DNA from: Aquarana catesbeiana
Taxonomy: Eukaryota; Chordata; Amphibia; Anura; Ranidae
Assembly (NCBI RefSeq): GCF_042186555.1
Contig: NC_133326.1
Span: 101,247,452 to 101,311,451, forward strand
Direction: 5' to 3'
Length of the DNA: 64,000 nt
Shown here: positions 11,623-22,639 of the stretch, piece after piece
Position numbering within the stretch: the stretch's first letter is position 1
Layout of the letters: each line of letters begins with the position of its first letter
The notes under the pieces: generated by a model
What the model was told of the DNA's origin: nothing
The model's input: the letters and a program-made list of their open reading frames with translations, nothing else
Database searches by the model: none
Made by a program: the position numbers and the translations under genes

Positions 11623-12320
11623 GCTGGCCATGGCGTCCTTAACAACCGAGTCATCAGCTGTCAGTAGGCTTCCCCACTCACAGCTGAGTAAAAAAAAGGA
11701 AAAAGAAGAAACGCAGTGGGGCCCTCCTAGTCCATATCAGACCATTCTGGTCTGGTATAGGTCTTAAGTGGAACCCCACGCCAAGTTTTTTAAAAAACGG
11801 CGTGGGATCCCCACCAAATTCCATACCAGACCCTTATCTGAGCATGCAGCCTGGCAGGTCAGGAAAGGTAGGGGGTCGAGTGAGGGCCCCCCCCTGAACC
11901 ATACCAGGCCACATGCCCTCAACGTGGGGCCCCCCACCCCAAAGCACCTTATCCCAATCTTGTTAATGGGGACAAAGGGTCTGCAGGCAGGGGGCTTATC
12001 ATAATCTAGAAGCCCCTTTAACAAGGGGGCCCCAGATGCCGTCCGCCCCATGTAAATGAGTATGGGGTACATAGTACCCCTACCTATTCAACAAAAAAGT
12101 AATAAAAACATAGAGACGGTTTTTGCCCATTCCTTTATAAAAAAATAAAAATAACCAGTGTCCTTCGATGTAAATCCATTGTCAATCACGCTGTCCGTTG
12201 CACCCGAAAAAAAATTGCTCCCGCCATCTATGAAGGTTGGCCACCTACTGCAGGCTAAGCCGTTTGACCGTTCTTATATAGGTAAGATCGGTGCCACTTT
12301 GCTATGTCATTGCCCCTACT
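11623..12320. mobile_element. Single arm of a foldback element related to 59971-62036
   Basis: From about 11700 the sequence matches both the foldback at 59971-62036 and inner parts of the palindrome at 2401-5387. Shared pieces are GGCGTGGGATCCCC, the CCTTTAACAAGGGGGCCCC block, the GTACATAGTACCCCTACC block and CTGCAGGCTAAGCCGTTTGA. It stops at about 12320, near what would be the foldback centre, where Ngaro sequence starts. The opposite arm is not found on the other side of the Ngaro element, so this was not a simple clean insertion. Confidence 0.55.
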
Positions 12321-12770
12321 CGACTGTAGTGCACCTATACTCCCATCCACTTAAATACCCACCTAAAGTAATTGAGACCACACCTTGTTTTGGAGTATAA
12401 ATGGCCATAACAGCCTTTATTAACACAATTCAACCACATAACTCCAATAAATATAACGTCAACAACATAAACCACACACATCATAAACATTTTAACCAAG
12501 TCTGTTGATCTCTGATGGCGACCCACCTCTTTTCCAAAATGTAATATACATATGTAAATATACCACCACACACTGCGGGACCATTTAAAACCTGTTAAGC
12601 CTCTAGCTGCCGCTCGGAGACACTCCCTTTCCCGCAGTGCCACCATTACCGTATTTCAGCCACCGTGCTGGAATACACCGGAGGGGCTTGTACTGCCTAT
12701 GAACCCCCCACCCCTTTTTCATCACGTACATTTTACCGCCACCGTCAGAGAACAACAAGCAACATTGCCA
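12321..12770 (-). repeat. Ngaro B2 terminal repeat
   Basis: A segment of about 450 bp that is repeated directly at 13139-13588 with few differences. Both copies contain CTGTTGATCTCTGA.GGCGAC, the TATACATATGTAAATATACC block and CACCGTGCTGGAATACACCGG. In element orientation this is the 3' end. Confidence 0.85.
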
Positions 12771-12886
12771 CCATCTATATACCGCAGCTCAAGCTGTTAT
12801 GACGAACAACATCCATCTGAAAGAAAGAAAAGAAAACACCAGACCCACGTAATATTGATACACACATCTATTTTAACAAAGGGAGG

Positions 12887-13104
12887 GAAAAACTGCCTCC
12901 TCTTGTAAATTCTTTCTCCCACTGCCCCCTCCTGGCTCCTCCTTGCATTTATATATTGCCCCTCCCCTTCCTCACAAAGTTTCCCAAACCCCCTCCTACC
13001 AGAGACATTCCTAAATTCCTTAACCCTTTGTGTTTCCTTCTCCACACTGTCATGCCCGGCCCTCCTTTATCATTCATTTCCTTCATTTTCACTCCGGGCC
13101 TCAC
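12887..13104 (-). repeat. Ngaro A2 repeat
   Basis: A block of about 217 bp (AACTGCCTCCTC.TGTAAATT ... TTCATTTTCACTC.GGGC.TCAC) that recurs at 18410-18626 as A1. Its place between B2 and B1 completes the split direct-repeat arrangement. Confidence 0.85.
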
Positions 13105-13138
13105 TTGACCAGTGTAGTCTAAATGACCCACATCTACC

Positions 13139-13588
13139 CGACTGTAATGCACCTATACTCCCATCCACTTAAATACCCACCTAAAGTAATTGAGACCACA
13201 CCTTGTTTTGGAGTATAAATGGCCATAACAGCCTTTATTAACACAATTCAACCAAATAACTAATAAATATAATGTCAACAACATAAACCACACACATCAT
13301 AAACATTTTAACCCAGTCTGTTGATCTCTGACGGCGACCCACCTCTTTTCCAATATGTAATATACATATGTAAATATACCACCACACACTGCGGGACCAT
13401 TTAAAACCTGTTAAGCCTCCAGCTGTAGCTGCTCGGAGACACCCCCTTTCCCGCAGTGCCACCATTACTGTATTTCAGCCACCGTGCTGGAATACACCGG
13501 AGGGGCTCGTACTGCCGATGAACCCCCCACACCTTTTTCATCACGTACATTTTACCGCCACCATCAGAGACCAACAAGCAACACTACC
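13139..13588 (-). repeat. Ngaro B1 repeat
   Basis: Direct repeat partner of B2. It directly follows the hydrolase frame in element orientation. Confidence 0.85.
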
Positions 13589-13610
13589 ACAGCCCGAAAG
13601 GGTGACTACC

Positions 13611-14302
13611 TTACTCTTGAGGGCACCTCCACACCCGCAGGGCCCTTTGGATCCCCTCCTGCAAACCCATTGTCCAAAGATCAATCCCTACGTCTGAAAG
13701 ATGAACCCCATCCTTCCTTAAATAAAGCCCAACATTCTTTTCCAATTCCAAATGCTGGACTACTAAACCCCCATTTTTAACCACAAACTGCCCCACCACC
13801 TTGTTAACTCGAATGCGTGTCTTCTGAATACTCGCCACTGACCGAGCCTCTCGCCAAAATGTCCGAGCCACAATGTCAGACCATATCAACATGGTCTCAG
13901 GAAATTGCACTTTCAATTGTAAAAAATCCGATTTAATGTCGGCAAGCAGATCCCTTACTGGGCGGACCCCCAAGTCATTTCCCCCTGCATGAAGCACCAA
14001 AATGTCCGGAGGTCTGCTTAAAGCCGCGTACCGCAACAGCTCCTGCATCACTCGCTCCCACTTCATCCCAGGCATACCCAACCACCTCACGTAAGCTTCT
14101 CTCCTTGAAATGCCCAATTGACGGACATCCGGCCTAGCATTTCCTCTCCTGGCCCCCCAACACACATAAGAATGCCCGAGGATCCAGACGAGGCGCATGG
14201 CACCTCCATCTGAAATGATACAATAACAAAAACAAGATAGCAATACCCATTATGCCTGAACTTACTGACTAACTCCCCTGTACCACATAGCACAAACACC
14301 AT
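13611..14302 (-). CDS. SGNH-hydrolase-like protein of the Ngaro element (212 codons if spliced)
   Basis: This is an uninterrupted frame from the ATG at 14198 (MRLVWILGHSYV) to the stop at 13611. SGNH-family blocks are visible: block I G-H-S, where the Ser would be the nucleophile; block III H-A-G-G-N-D near the middle; and block V D-G-V-H-L-S-D near the C-terminus, giving the Asp/His pair. Known SGNH hydrolases are esterases and lipases; the role in retrotransposons is not established. The best start is uncertain. A 56-nt stretch at 14210-14265 has GTAAGT and pyrimidine-rich-CAG borders. Removing it links an upstream ATG (14302) in frame to the hydrolase, adding 16 residues. Without splicing the frame is open from 14243. 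It is the only coding part of this Ngaro copy without a visible lesion. Confidence 0.75.
14210..14265 (-). other. Candidate 56-nt intron before the hydrolase domain
   Basis: On the minus strand GTAAGT (14265-14260) begins the segment and a T-rich tract ending ATTTCAG (14216-14210) closes it. The exon pieces 14302-14266 (37 nt) and 14209-13611 (599 nt) sum to 636 nt, a multiple of three, and read through without a stop. The length is short for a vertebrate intron, which lowers confidence. Confidence 0.35.
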
Positions 14303-14332
14303 CCTTTGTAACCCCCTTTTTTTTTAAAATTG

Positions 14333-15320
14333 TTATTCAATGACCATATGCGGCCTAACATAGGTACGAAATCTTCTAGATTCCCACCTTCCAATTCTGC
14401 GCACTTCTTCATCTTCATCCAACCCATTCACTCTTCATCCAACCCACATCTGGCAGCCTCTGTAGCCGCCCCTATGCGGAAGGAGTGTGAAGCGTATTGT
14501 GCCCCGTCAAAGCCCGCCATTGCTAGACATTTTCTGAATACCGCAACAAACTGAAACTTTGACAAGTATGACCCATCCTCATGTTGCAACAATGGCCCTC
14601 CCCCATTCGTTCTTACCTGCAAAATTTCCCTCACTGCCATAACTGGGCATATCTCGGAACCCGGCAATGCGAACAACCAAATATCCACCCCTTTTCCTCG
14701 TTGGTCCGTTTTTGACCTAGGCAGCCGACAACACACCCTGTCCTGCTTCAACCTTACATCCCACTCCAACATTACTCCTGCAACTCCCCTTGACAGGCTC
14801 ATCAACTCCCCTATCCGGAACGCCCCATAAAATGCCAATGAGAACACTGCCTTAAACAAAAGTACCTCAAGCTAGAAGTGCACACCTCCCATAACCCTCC
14901 ACAGATGGTCCTTAAATTTGCGAACGTGACAGACAGCGTTGAATCCAATTTTTTGTGACCTTTTTTGAACCCCTTTAGTGCCTGCTTTACCCAAAAATCT
15001 TTTGTTGCATCCTCTCCCCCTAGCAATTTGAACAGGAATGACAGGCCCGCCATCTTTTGCTCAATGGCAGACACTGATCCCCCACTCTCCATATTCGGGG
15101 ACACGAAGTACAGCACCAACAACCGTACCTCCGCCCTGTCATTCCCAATCCCGGCCTCCCGTACCAGCAACGACCATTCTTTCCAAACATTGTTGTAATA
15201 CGCCCACGTAGCTTCGCTTACTGACTGCCAAATCCAGCCTGTGACTCCAAAGCCAGCTCCCAGATCCAAGCAGGGCATTGCAGGCCTTCCCTCTCTGCGC
15301 CCGGGGCCAGCTCTCTGAAC
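14333..15320 (-). pseudogene. Ngaro tyrosine recombinase (integrase-like), broken
   Basis: The tyrosine recombinase carries out element integration in this class. Catalytic features are visible: the first Arg in AFRIGEL (near 14810), the H-x-x-R of HSFRIGAA (near 14480) and the Tyr in RTYVRPHM just before the stop at 14333. The frame changes near 14870, between the N-terminal helical part (VKQALKGFKKGHKK region) and the catalytic domain. A 20-bp tandem duplication (CTTCATCCAACCCA at 14413-14426 and 14433-14446) then introduces a shift and a TGA between the H-x-x-R and the Tyr. The protein would be non-functional. Confidence 0.75.
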
Positions 15321-15334
15321 TTGTCCCACTGAAA

Positions 15335-15756
15335 ACGAGAGTGCGTCAGCCAGGACATTGTCCACCCCCGGAATGTGAACAGCATAGATGAAAATATTCA
15401 AACGCAGGCACCGCAACACCAACCTACGCAAGAGCCGTATTGGTGGTGATGGTGCTGACATGCAGTTGATCACCTGTACCACTCCCATGTTGTCGCAATT
15501 CAATCTCAATTTCAATTCCCAACAGGTTTCCCCCCATAGTTCCATGGCCAACACCACTGGAAAAAGTTCCAGCAGGACCAGGCAACGTGTAAACCCTGCT
15601 TCCACCCAGGACAAAGGCTAAGGCCCCGCGCTCCACTGCCCCTGAAAAAAGACCCCGTAACCCATGGATCCTGCCGCATCCGTAGCTAACTCCAAGACAA
15701 AATTACTTACCGGGCCCGACATCCACACCGATCTGCCATTATAAGACTTCAGAAAC
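15335..15756 (-). pseudogene. Ngaro RNase H domain, broken
   Basis: RNase H degrades the RNA strand during reverse transcription. Acidic residues typical of the fold appear in order on the minus strand: LATDAAGSMGYG (near 15690), LLELFPVVLAMELWG (near 15560), LNCDNMGVVQVIN (near 15490) and GVDNVLADALS (near 15350). A frame break after the reverse transcriptase (stop at 15757) and an in-frame TAG near 15620 separate it from the flanking domains. Confidence 0.65.
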
Positions 15757-16840
15757 TCATGCCACACCCGCAGATCTGCTCGGTGGTCCCTCAACAAAAT
15801 GAGTAGGTGCCTTGATCCCTGCTGTGGCCGCCGACAGCCGTCGGCAGAACACTCTCCCCATTGGAATTATCCTACAAGCGAAATTCAACTTACCCAGAAG
15901 TGACTGCAACACCCTCAACTGAACTTTGCGCAGACCTTGGATCCCTCGAATTTCTGTTTGCAAATCCTCTAACTTCTCCCTAGGTAATCGACATTCCATC
16001 GTTTCCGCATCTATAACTATACCCAAAAAACTAAGCTCCGTCGTCGGACCATCAGTTTTTTCAGCCGCCAAAGGCACACCAAACCTGCCTGCGATGTGCT
16101 GCAACATAGAGAGTAAGATCGCACACACAGCGGAGGCAGGGGGGCCGATGCACAGAAAGTTATCCAAATAATGTATGACCGAATCCAGGCCCGACACATC
16201 CCTGACCACCCATTCTAAAAACGAACTAAACGCCTCAAACAAGGCACATGAAATGGAGCAACCCATGGGCAAACATTTGTCAACATAAAACTTCTCTTGC
16301 CAACAACAACCCAACAACCGGAAACTCTGTGGATGCACCGGCAGCAAATGAAACACGGACTCTATGTCTGATTTTGCCATCAGCGCCCCCTTCCCATATT
16401 TCCTAACCCACCGCACAGCCGAATCGAACGATGTGTAAGACACGGTGCATGCCTCCGGGTCTATGAAATCATTCACAGAACTCATTTTTGGGAAGGACAA
16501 ATGGTGAATAAGTCGGAACTTGTTTGGTTCCTTCTTAGGTACCACCCCCAATGGAGAAACCACCAGGTCCTGTATAGGTTTTCTTGCAAATGGCCCCCCC
16601 ATGTGACCCAATGACACTTCCTTAGCTAACTTCTCCCTTACCACCCCCGCATGCTGCAAAGCAGACTTCAAATTTTTTCCCAGTGGTGGCACCACTTCCA
16701 GGGCAGACGGAATATGAAAACCTTCCTTGAAACCTTGGGCAAGCATATTGGCAGCCGCCTTTTCCGGGTATCTACTTAGAAAAGGTTGCATCCTTTCCCA
16801 TTTCACCGGAGTCATCCCTTTTGTGAGTAGGCTCTCCGGG
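15757..16840 (-). pseudogene. Ngaro reverse transcriptase with a mutated catalytic motif
   Basis: The open frame is continuous for the whole domain (TPVKWERMQPFLSRYPE at the start to a stop at 15757). Visible motifs: VVPKKEPNKFRLIHHLSFP (fingers), MAKSDIESVFHLLPVHP with the first catalytic Asp, CLPMGCSISCALFE, then HYLDNFLCIG where YLDD is expected. The second Asp of the YxDD box is Asn here (codon AAC near 16160, a single G-to-A change from GAC), which should abolish polymerase activity. Downstream is the thumb/connection (FLGIVIDAETMECRLP). In this family the protein makes the element cDNA in the nucleus or cytoplasm. Confidence 0.85.
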
Positions 16841-18388
16841 ACGCTTCCCTTTCCTAAAGCAGCGGGACAATGGGTGTGTATCCCCACAGCCTGAGCACTT
16901 GTGATTACATTTGCAGGAGTCCCCAAATTTGCATGAGCCTTCATTAAACTGACAGCACACACCCCACTTTTTTCCGGCCGAAAGTCCTGAGGCATTTGTA
17001 CTTCCGGCCCCCCCCCCTGAAGAAACTGTGATGGGGCCCTCACCGAGGACATCAGTCTCATCCAGAGGCTGATGTCCTTATGGTCCCAGCGCAGGGACGG
17101 ACGTACCGCCCTGCGCAGTCGGAACTGCTCGTCGTACCGTAACCAAGAGGAGCCACCGTATACCCTATGAGCCTCCCCTATCGCGTCCATATAGCAAAAT
17201 AATGCCGAGCAATGCTCGCGTTCTTTTTCCCCGATTACGCTTGCCATAATGGCAAACGCCTGAAGCCAGTTCCCAAAAGTCCGCGGAATCAGTCTATACC
17301 CCCCCTTTCTTCGTCCTCCTTTTTGGAGTCATTAGGTTTTACCCTGTCCAAATTAAACTGTATCCATCCACGGGGCCACCTGTGGCGCCTGAACCTGCCG
17401 TGTCTCAAACCTCCCCACCAATGCCTTCAAACCTTCCAACAAATCCTGCATTTGTGCCCCTGAACCAGAACTGGCAGGCCTCTCGGCCACCAATTGCTGG
17501 TCAGTTGCCCCCCTTACAGTCCCATCCGTGCCCGCTGACACAACCCCAATCAGATCATTCAGTGCATTAGATAAAGATACAGTAGAAGTGGACTTACCTG
17601 GCAGCCTGGGAACTCGCCCCATCGCCTCTCTGTTTGGCCGACTTGCTGGCGCTTGTGGTTCATCTGTGCTTGTGGCCAGACACCTCCCCCTCCGACCGGT
17701 CACTGTGCTCCATGACGGGTGGCATGGTCAGCCCCCCGAGTGAAGTGGCCCCGGAGGCCGTGGCATTCTGTCCATGAGAGGGCTGACTCCCTCCGGCAGC
17801 TCCGCTCCTTTCCGTCCTGCTGCTAGGGGTCGCCCTGGCTGTAGCTCGTCTTGTCTGCCTGGGACCACCACCGCCATCTTGACCCTGTGCACGTCTCCCC
17901 GCTAGGCTGCGCCCCCTCTCCGTCCTATCTGCTGCTCTTGTCCCTGCTGGGCTGGCTACCATGCCCTCTACCCCACTCCCTGTGAAGCCCCCTGCATCCA
18001 TCCCATCCCTGCTGGCTGACTCCCTCACCTGCATCCCTCTGTCCTCCGGTTGGGAAGGGGCACCATGACAGCCCGTGGCCCCGCCCCCCGCAGTAGGCCC
18101 GCGGCGCGTGAACCGCTCAGGCCCTGTAGAAGCCTGAAGTAGCGGCCGTATCGCTGAGGGGACCGATCGCTCTGCCTTCGGGCTCCTTGTCCACCGCACA
18201 GACTGCGGTGGTGGCTCAGGCAAAAATCGCGCCAGAGGCCGCGATCTTCTCGCGCGAGGTGTCAGCAACCCTGGATCCTCCAGCCTCCTGTCCAATAAGA
18301 GCCCCGACTGGCCTGTTCAGCCAGTCGGTGCCCCGTGTTGCTGCTGCTGCCCGCAAACAAGCTAAAATGTGGTCTATGTCCGCCATCT
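16772..18388 (-). pseudogene. Ngaro gag-like region with C-terminal zinc knuckle, frameshifted
   Basis: Pieces lie in different frames: MADIDHILACLRAAAATRG start at 18388; a Pro/Arg/Gly-rich disordered segment (18295-17660); a conserved DLLEGLKALVGRFE segment (17440-17400); the LRYDEQFRLRRAV block (near 17150); and a Cys/His-rich finger in the 16960-16772 frame (CCQFNEGSCKFGDSCKCNHKCSGCGDTHP split over two adjacent motifs). The finger frame overlaps the start of the reverse-transcriptase frame, a usual gag-pol overlap. At least three frameshifts are needed to join the parts, so this copy is dead. Confidence 0.65.
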
Positions 18389-18409
18389 TGCTTAGGAGGA
18401 GCAGTGGAT

Positions 18410-18626
18410 AAAAACTGCCTCCTCCTGTAAATTCTTTCTCCCACTGCCCCCTCCTGGCTCCTCCTTGCATTTATATATTGCCCCTCCCCTTCCTCACAAA
18501 GTTTCCCAAACCCCCTCCTACCAGAGACATTCCTAAATTCCTTAACCCTTTGTGTCTCCTTCTCCACACTGTCATGCCCGGCCCTCCTTTATCATTCATT
18601 TCCTTCATTTTCACTCTGGGCATCAC
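18410..18626 (-). repeat. Ngaro A1 terminal repeat (5' end of the element)
   Basis: Direct repeat of A2 (12887-13104). It holds the presumed start of the element transcript. Beyond 18626 the sequence changes to the hAT leader repeat. Confidence 0.85.
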
Positions 18627-19225
18627 TGGCAGGCAGCTACAGTATTTACAGTTAGTGTACTGTGTCCTCTGCACAGTGTGCACCTAAAGCTACCTGAAGA
18701 AAATTAGTGGTGTTCTTCTAATCCTATTAAAACCACAGGCAGGCAGCTACAGTATTTACAGTTAGTGTAGTGCGTCCTCTGCACAGTGTGCACCTAAAGC
18801 TACCTGGAGACAATTGCTGTTGTTCTGCTCCTATTAATACCACAGGCAGGCAGCAACAGTATTTACAGTTAGTGTACTGTGTCCTCTGCACAGTATGCAC
18901 CTAAAGCTACCTGAAGAAAATTAGTGGCGTTCTTCTGCTCCTATTAATACCACATGCAGGCAGCTACAGTATTTTCAGTTAGTGTACTGTGTCCTCTGCA
19001 CGGTGTACACCTAAAGCTACCTGAAAAAAAAAATGGTGGTGTTCTTCTGATCCTATATTAATACCACAGGCAGGCAGCTACTGTATTTACAGTTAGTGTA
19101 CTGTGTCCCCTGCACAGTGTGCACCTAAAGCTACCTGAATAAAGTTGGTGGTGTTCTTCTGATCCTATATTAATACCACAGGCAGGCAGCCACAGTATTT
19201 ACAGTTAGTGTACTGTGTCCTCTGC
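18627..19225 (+). repeat. Leader tandem repeat of hAT copy 2 (about 6 units of roughly 107-110 bp)
   Basis: Units contain CAGGCAGGCAGCTACAGTAT, TTACAGTTAGTGTACTG, CCTCTGCACAGTGTGCACC and TAAAGCTACCTGAAGAAA. They are the diverged reverse complement of the 107-bp unit at 965-6935 (CTGCCTG, CACTAAC, CTGCACAG and AGGTAGCTTTA align in order). They stand in the same place relative to the coding start, so the repeat belongs to the family and not to the locus. Confidence 0.85.
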
Positions 19226-19228
19226 ACA

Positions 19229-22200
19229 CTGTGCCAACAAGGAGAGGCAGACAGTCACAAGCCAATAAAAGAAGGCAAGCAGGCTCTGTGTCTAGAGGCA
19301 ACAGTGCTGGTTGTGGACACAGTGCATCCTCATCAGCACTAGCCGTGGGACACGCTTGTCCTTTTTTCGGCAGCAGGCCATGTTGAGCCACAACATGCGG
19401 AAGACTTGGTAGAGTGGATGACCAAGCCATCCTCATTGTCCTCATCCTCTCTCACCCAGGCTCAGGGTACTTTGTCTGGCAAAGCAGCTGCCAACGCGGC
19501 CTCTTCCCTCGGCTCAATGGCATCAGTCACTCCTTCCCTAGCCCCACCATGTCCTTCTGAGGAGTCCCCCGAACTGTTTGACCACAGTGTTGGGTACATG
19601 CTCCAGGATGATGCCCAGCGTTTTGAAGGCTCCGATGATGGTACCCAGCTAGAGGAAGGCAGTAACGTGAGCCCAGAGAGAGGGGGTGCCCAAGAAGGAC
19701 AGCAATCTGGCAGTCATGTTCCCCCAACTGCAGCGTACTGCCAGCTTTGCTCCAGTGATGAGGAGGGAGGGGATGATGAGGTCACTGACTCCACGTGGGT
19801 GCCTGATAGGAGAGAGGAGCAGGAGGAGGCACATCAACAACGAGGCACGATGCCCTCCAGGGGCAAGCTTAAGGACAGCACACCGACTGCATCACACCGC
19901 AGAGCTCCGCATGTGCAGGGCGCTGCTGTCTCTGCGCGTTATTCCAAAAGTTCTTTGGTGTGGGCCTTTTTTGAGACGAGTGCATCAGATCCCACCGCTG
20001 CTATTTGCAACATATGTCTCAAGCGTATCTCGCATGGCCAAAACATCTCCCGCTTGGGCACCACATGCTTGACCAGACATATGTTGACCTGCTATGCAGT
20101 TCGTTGGCAAGCGTACCTAAAAGACCCACACCAAAGAACAAAGAGGACCTCTCCTTGCTCCTCATCAGCTGGGATCTTCAACCTCACTATACCTTCAGTC
20201 CTCTCTGAGACCTGCACTGAGAGGAATGAAGGTGTAGAATTAGGTGTGTCACTGCCAAGTACTTGGGGGCAATCTGTTATCGGTACACCGATTGTACGTC
20301 AGATTGTACCAGGCAAATTTCCCTGCCCCAGCTGCTGCACAGCCGAAAGAAGTTCGCTCCCAGCCATCCACATGCCCAGCGGTTGAATGCTAGCTTGGCT
20401 AAATTGCTAGCACTTCAACTGCTGCCTTTTCAGTTTGTAGACTCTGCCCCCTTCAGTGAGTTTGTGGAATGTGCAGTTCCTCAGTGGCAGGTTCCCAAAT
20501 GCCACTTTTTCTCACGGAAGGCGATTCCGGCTCTCTACCGGCATGTGGAAGGCAATGTCTTGGCCTCGCTGAACAGGGCGGTCAGTGGTAAGGTGCATAT
20601 TACCGCTGACTCATGGTCCAGCAGGCATGGACAGGGACGTTACCTATCTTTGACCGCACACTGGGTGACTCTTCTGGCAGCTGGGAAGGATGCAGGACAG
20701 GGTGCAGTAGTGTTGGAGGTTGTTCCGCCACCACGCCTCCAAAATACTACTAGTGGTGATTCTGCCACACCTCTCTCCTCTACCCCCTCCTCTTCTTCTT
20801 CCTCCATGGCCTCTTCCTGTGCTGATTTGTCTTCAGAACCAGCGGTGCTCCGTAGGCGTTCAAGGGGCTACGCAAGCATGCAGGCCAAAAGATGCCATGC
20901 GGTGCTTGAGCTGGTGTGCTTGGGGGTCAGGAGCCACACTGGGGCAGATATTCTGTCAGCTCTGCAGGGGCAGGTTCAGAGGTGGTTGATGCCACGCCAG
21001 CTTAAGACAGGTATGGTGGTTTGCGACAATGGCACCAACCTCATCTCCGCCCTCCAACAGGGACAACTGACCCATGTGCCCTGTTTGGCTCACGTCCTTA
21101 ACTTGGTAGTGCAGCGGTTCTTGGGCAGGTACCCGGGCTTACAGGATGTCCTGAGGCAGGCCAGGAAAGTCTGTGTGCATTTCTGCAGGTCATATAATGC
21201 CAGTGCTTGGCTGGCTGACCTCCAAAAGGAATTTAACCTGCCCAAGAACTGCCTAATCTGTGACATGCCCACCAGGTGGAACTCAACGTTGGCCATGCTG
21301 CACACACAGCAGAGGGCCATCAATGAGTACCTGTGCGACTATGGCACCAGGACAGGGTCAGGGGAGCTTGGTTTTTTTCCCCACACCAGTGGGCCATGAT
21401 CAGGGATGCATGCACTGTCCTGTTACCATTTGAGGAGGCCACGAGGATGGTGAGCAGTGACAGTGCATGCATCAGTGACACTGTCCCCCTTGTCCACCTG
21501 TTGGAGCACACGCTGCGTGGAATAATAGACAGGGAACTTGAGGCAGAACAGAGGCAGGAAGAGGAGGACTTCCTTAGCTCTCAAGGCCCCCTTTATCCAG
21601 ACAGTGTTCCTGCGTGCCCGCCGATCACACAGGAAGAGGACGAGGAGGAGGAAGAGGAGGATTGTGTCAGCATGGAGGTGGAGCCTGGCACTCAGCATCA
21701 GCAGCAGTCTTTAAGGGATCATTTACAGTACCAAGAAACCCATGTACTTGTACGTGGCTGGGAGGAAGTGGCTGCGGATCATGTCGTCCTTAGTTACCCA
21801 GAGGACTCCGGACCGAATGCCTCAGCAAACCTACGCTGCATGGCCTCCCTGATCCTGCAAAGCCTGCGGAAGGATCCTCATATTCTTGGTATCAAGGAGA
21901 GGGATCAATACTGGCTGGCAACCCTCCTTGATCCATGTTACAAGGGTAAGGTTGCGGACCTTATCTTGCCGTCGCAGAGGGAGCAGAGGATAAAACATCT
22001 TCGGGAGGCTTTGCAGAAAGGTCTGTGCAATGCGTTCCCAGAGACTGGGAGGTTACAAACTCCTGTTCTTGGACAACGTGTTGCTGAGGCTTCGGTCAAA
22101 GAAGGAGCGGTGGAGAAGGTGGCCGTCTGACCGATGCGTTCAGACAATTTTTTAGTCCGCAGCCCCAAGGTATGATCAGTTCCAGCAACCATCGCCAGCT

Positions 22201-22609
22201 TCTGTTTCACATGGTGCAGGAATACCTAGGGGCAAGATCTGACTTGGACACCTTTCCCACCGAAAATCCTCTGGGTTACTGGGTCTTGAGGATGGATCAC
22301 TGGCCAGAGCTTGCACAGTATGCAATTGAGCTACTGGCCTGTCCTGCATCCAGCGTTCTTTTGGAATGCACATTCAGTGCTGCTGGAGGTTTTGTAACCG
22401 ATCACAGGGGGCACCTGTCCACCGACTCGGACGATCGACTGACCTTCATAAAAATGAATCAGTCTTGGATCACCACCAGCTACCAAGTACCTGATGCTGA
22501 TGTAACCGAATCATTTTTTTTGAAATGTCAGATGCCTTCAAGACTGCCTATGCTGATGCTGAGTGACTATCCTGTTATGCTGAGTGACTATCCTCTTCCT
22601 CCTCAATGA
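19229..22609 (+). pseudogene. hAT transposase copy 2, BED finger to dimerisation domain, frameshifted
   Basis: Similarity starts at the fifth codon of the family (CCAACAAGGAGAGGCAG); the ATG itself is replaced by leader repeat. Segments in successive frames: 19406-20386 (acidic region, then BED finger with WAFFETSASDPTAAICNIC and TRHMLTC), 20263-21399 (catalytic core with HITADSWSS and GMVVCDNGTNLISAL, both carrying candidate catalytic Asp, then CLAHVLNLVV), 21333-22130 (DQYWLATLLDPCYKGK) and 22172-22609 (dimerisation motif AQYAIELLACPASSVLLE, RLTFIKMNQSW). Three or more frameshifts plus the lost start mean no transposase. Total length of about 1,100 residues fits large BED-hAT proteins. Confidence 0.85.
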
Positions 22610-22639
22610 TCATGCTGATAGCTTGTAAGAATATTTTTG

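Larger units (their letters stand above)
12321..18626 (-). mobile_element. Ngaro-type tyrosine-recombinase retrotransposon (degenerate)
   Basis: On the minus strand the order is A1 repeat, gag-like region, reverse transcriptase, RNase H, tyrosine recombinase, SGNH hydrolase, B1, A2, B2. The A1-ORFs-B1-A2-B2 split direct-repeat layout, a tyrosine recombinase in place of a DDE integrase, and an SGNH hydrolase ORF are together characteristic of Ngaro elements of vertebrates. DIRS elements instead have inverted termini and a methyltransferase. No target duplication is expected or seen. Multiple frameshifts and a changed catalytic residue make it a dead copy apart from the hydrolase frame. Confidence 0.85.

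Noticed and set aside
19406..22609. A domesticated ZBED-type host gene
   Set aside because: At least three frameshifts, a lost start codon and transposon repeats on both flanks indicate a dead transposon copy.
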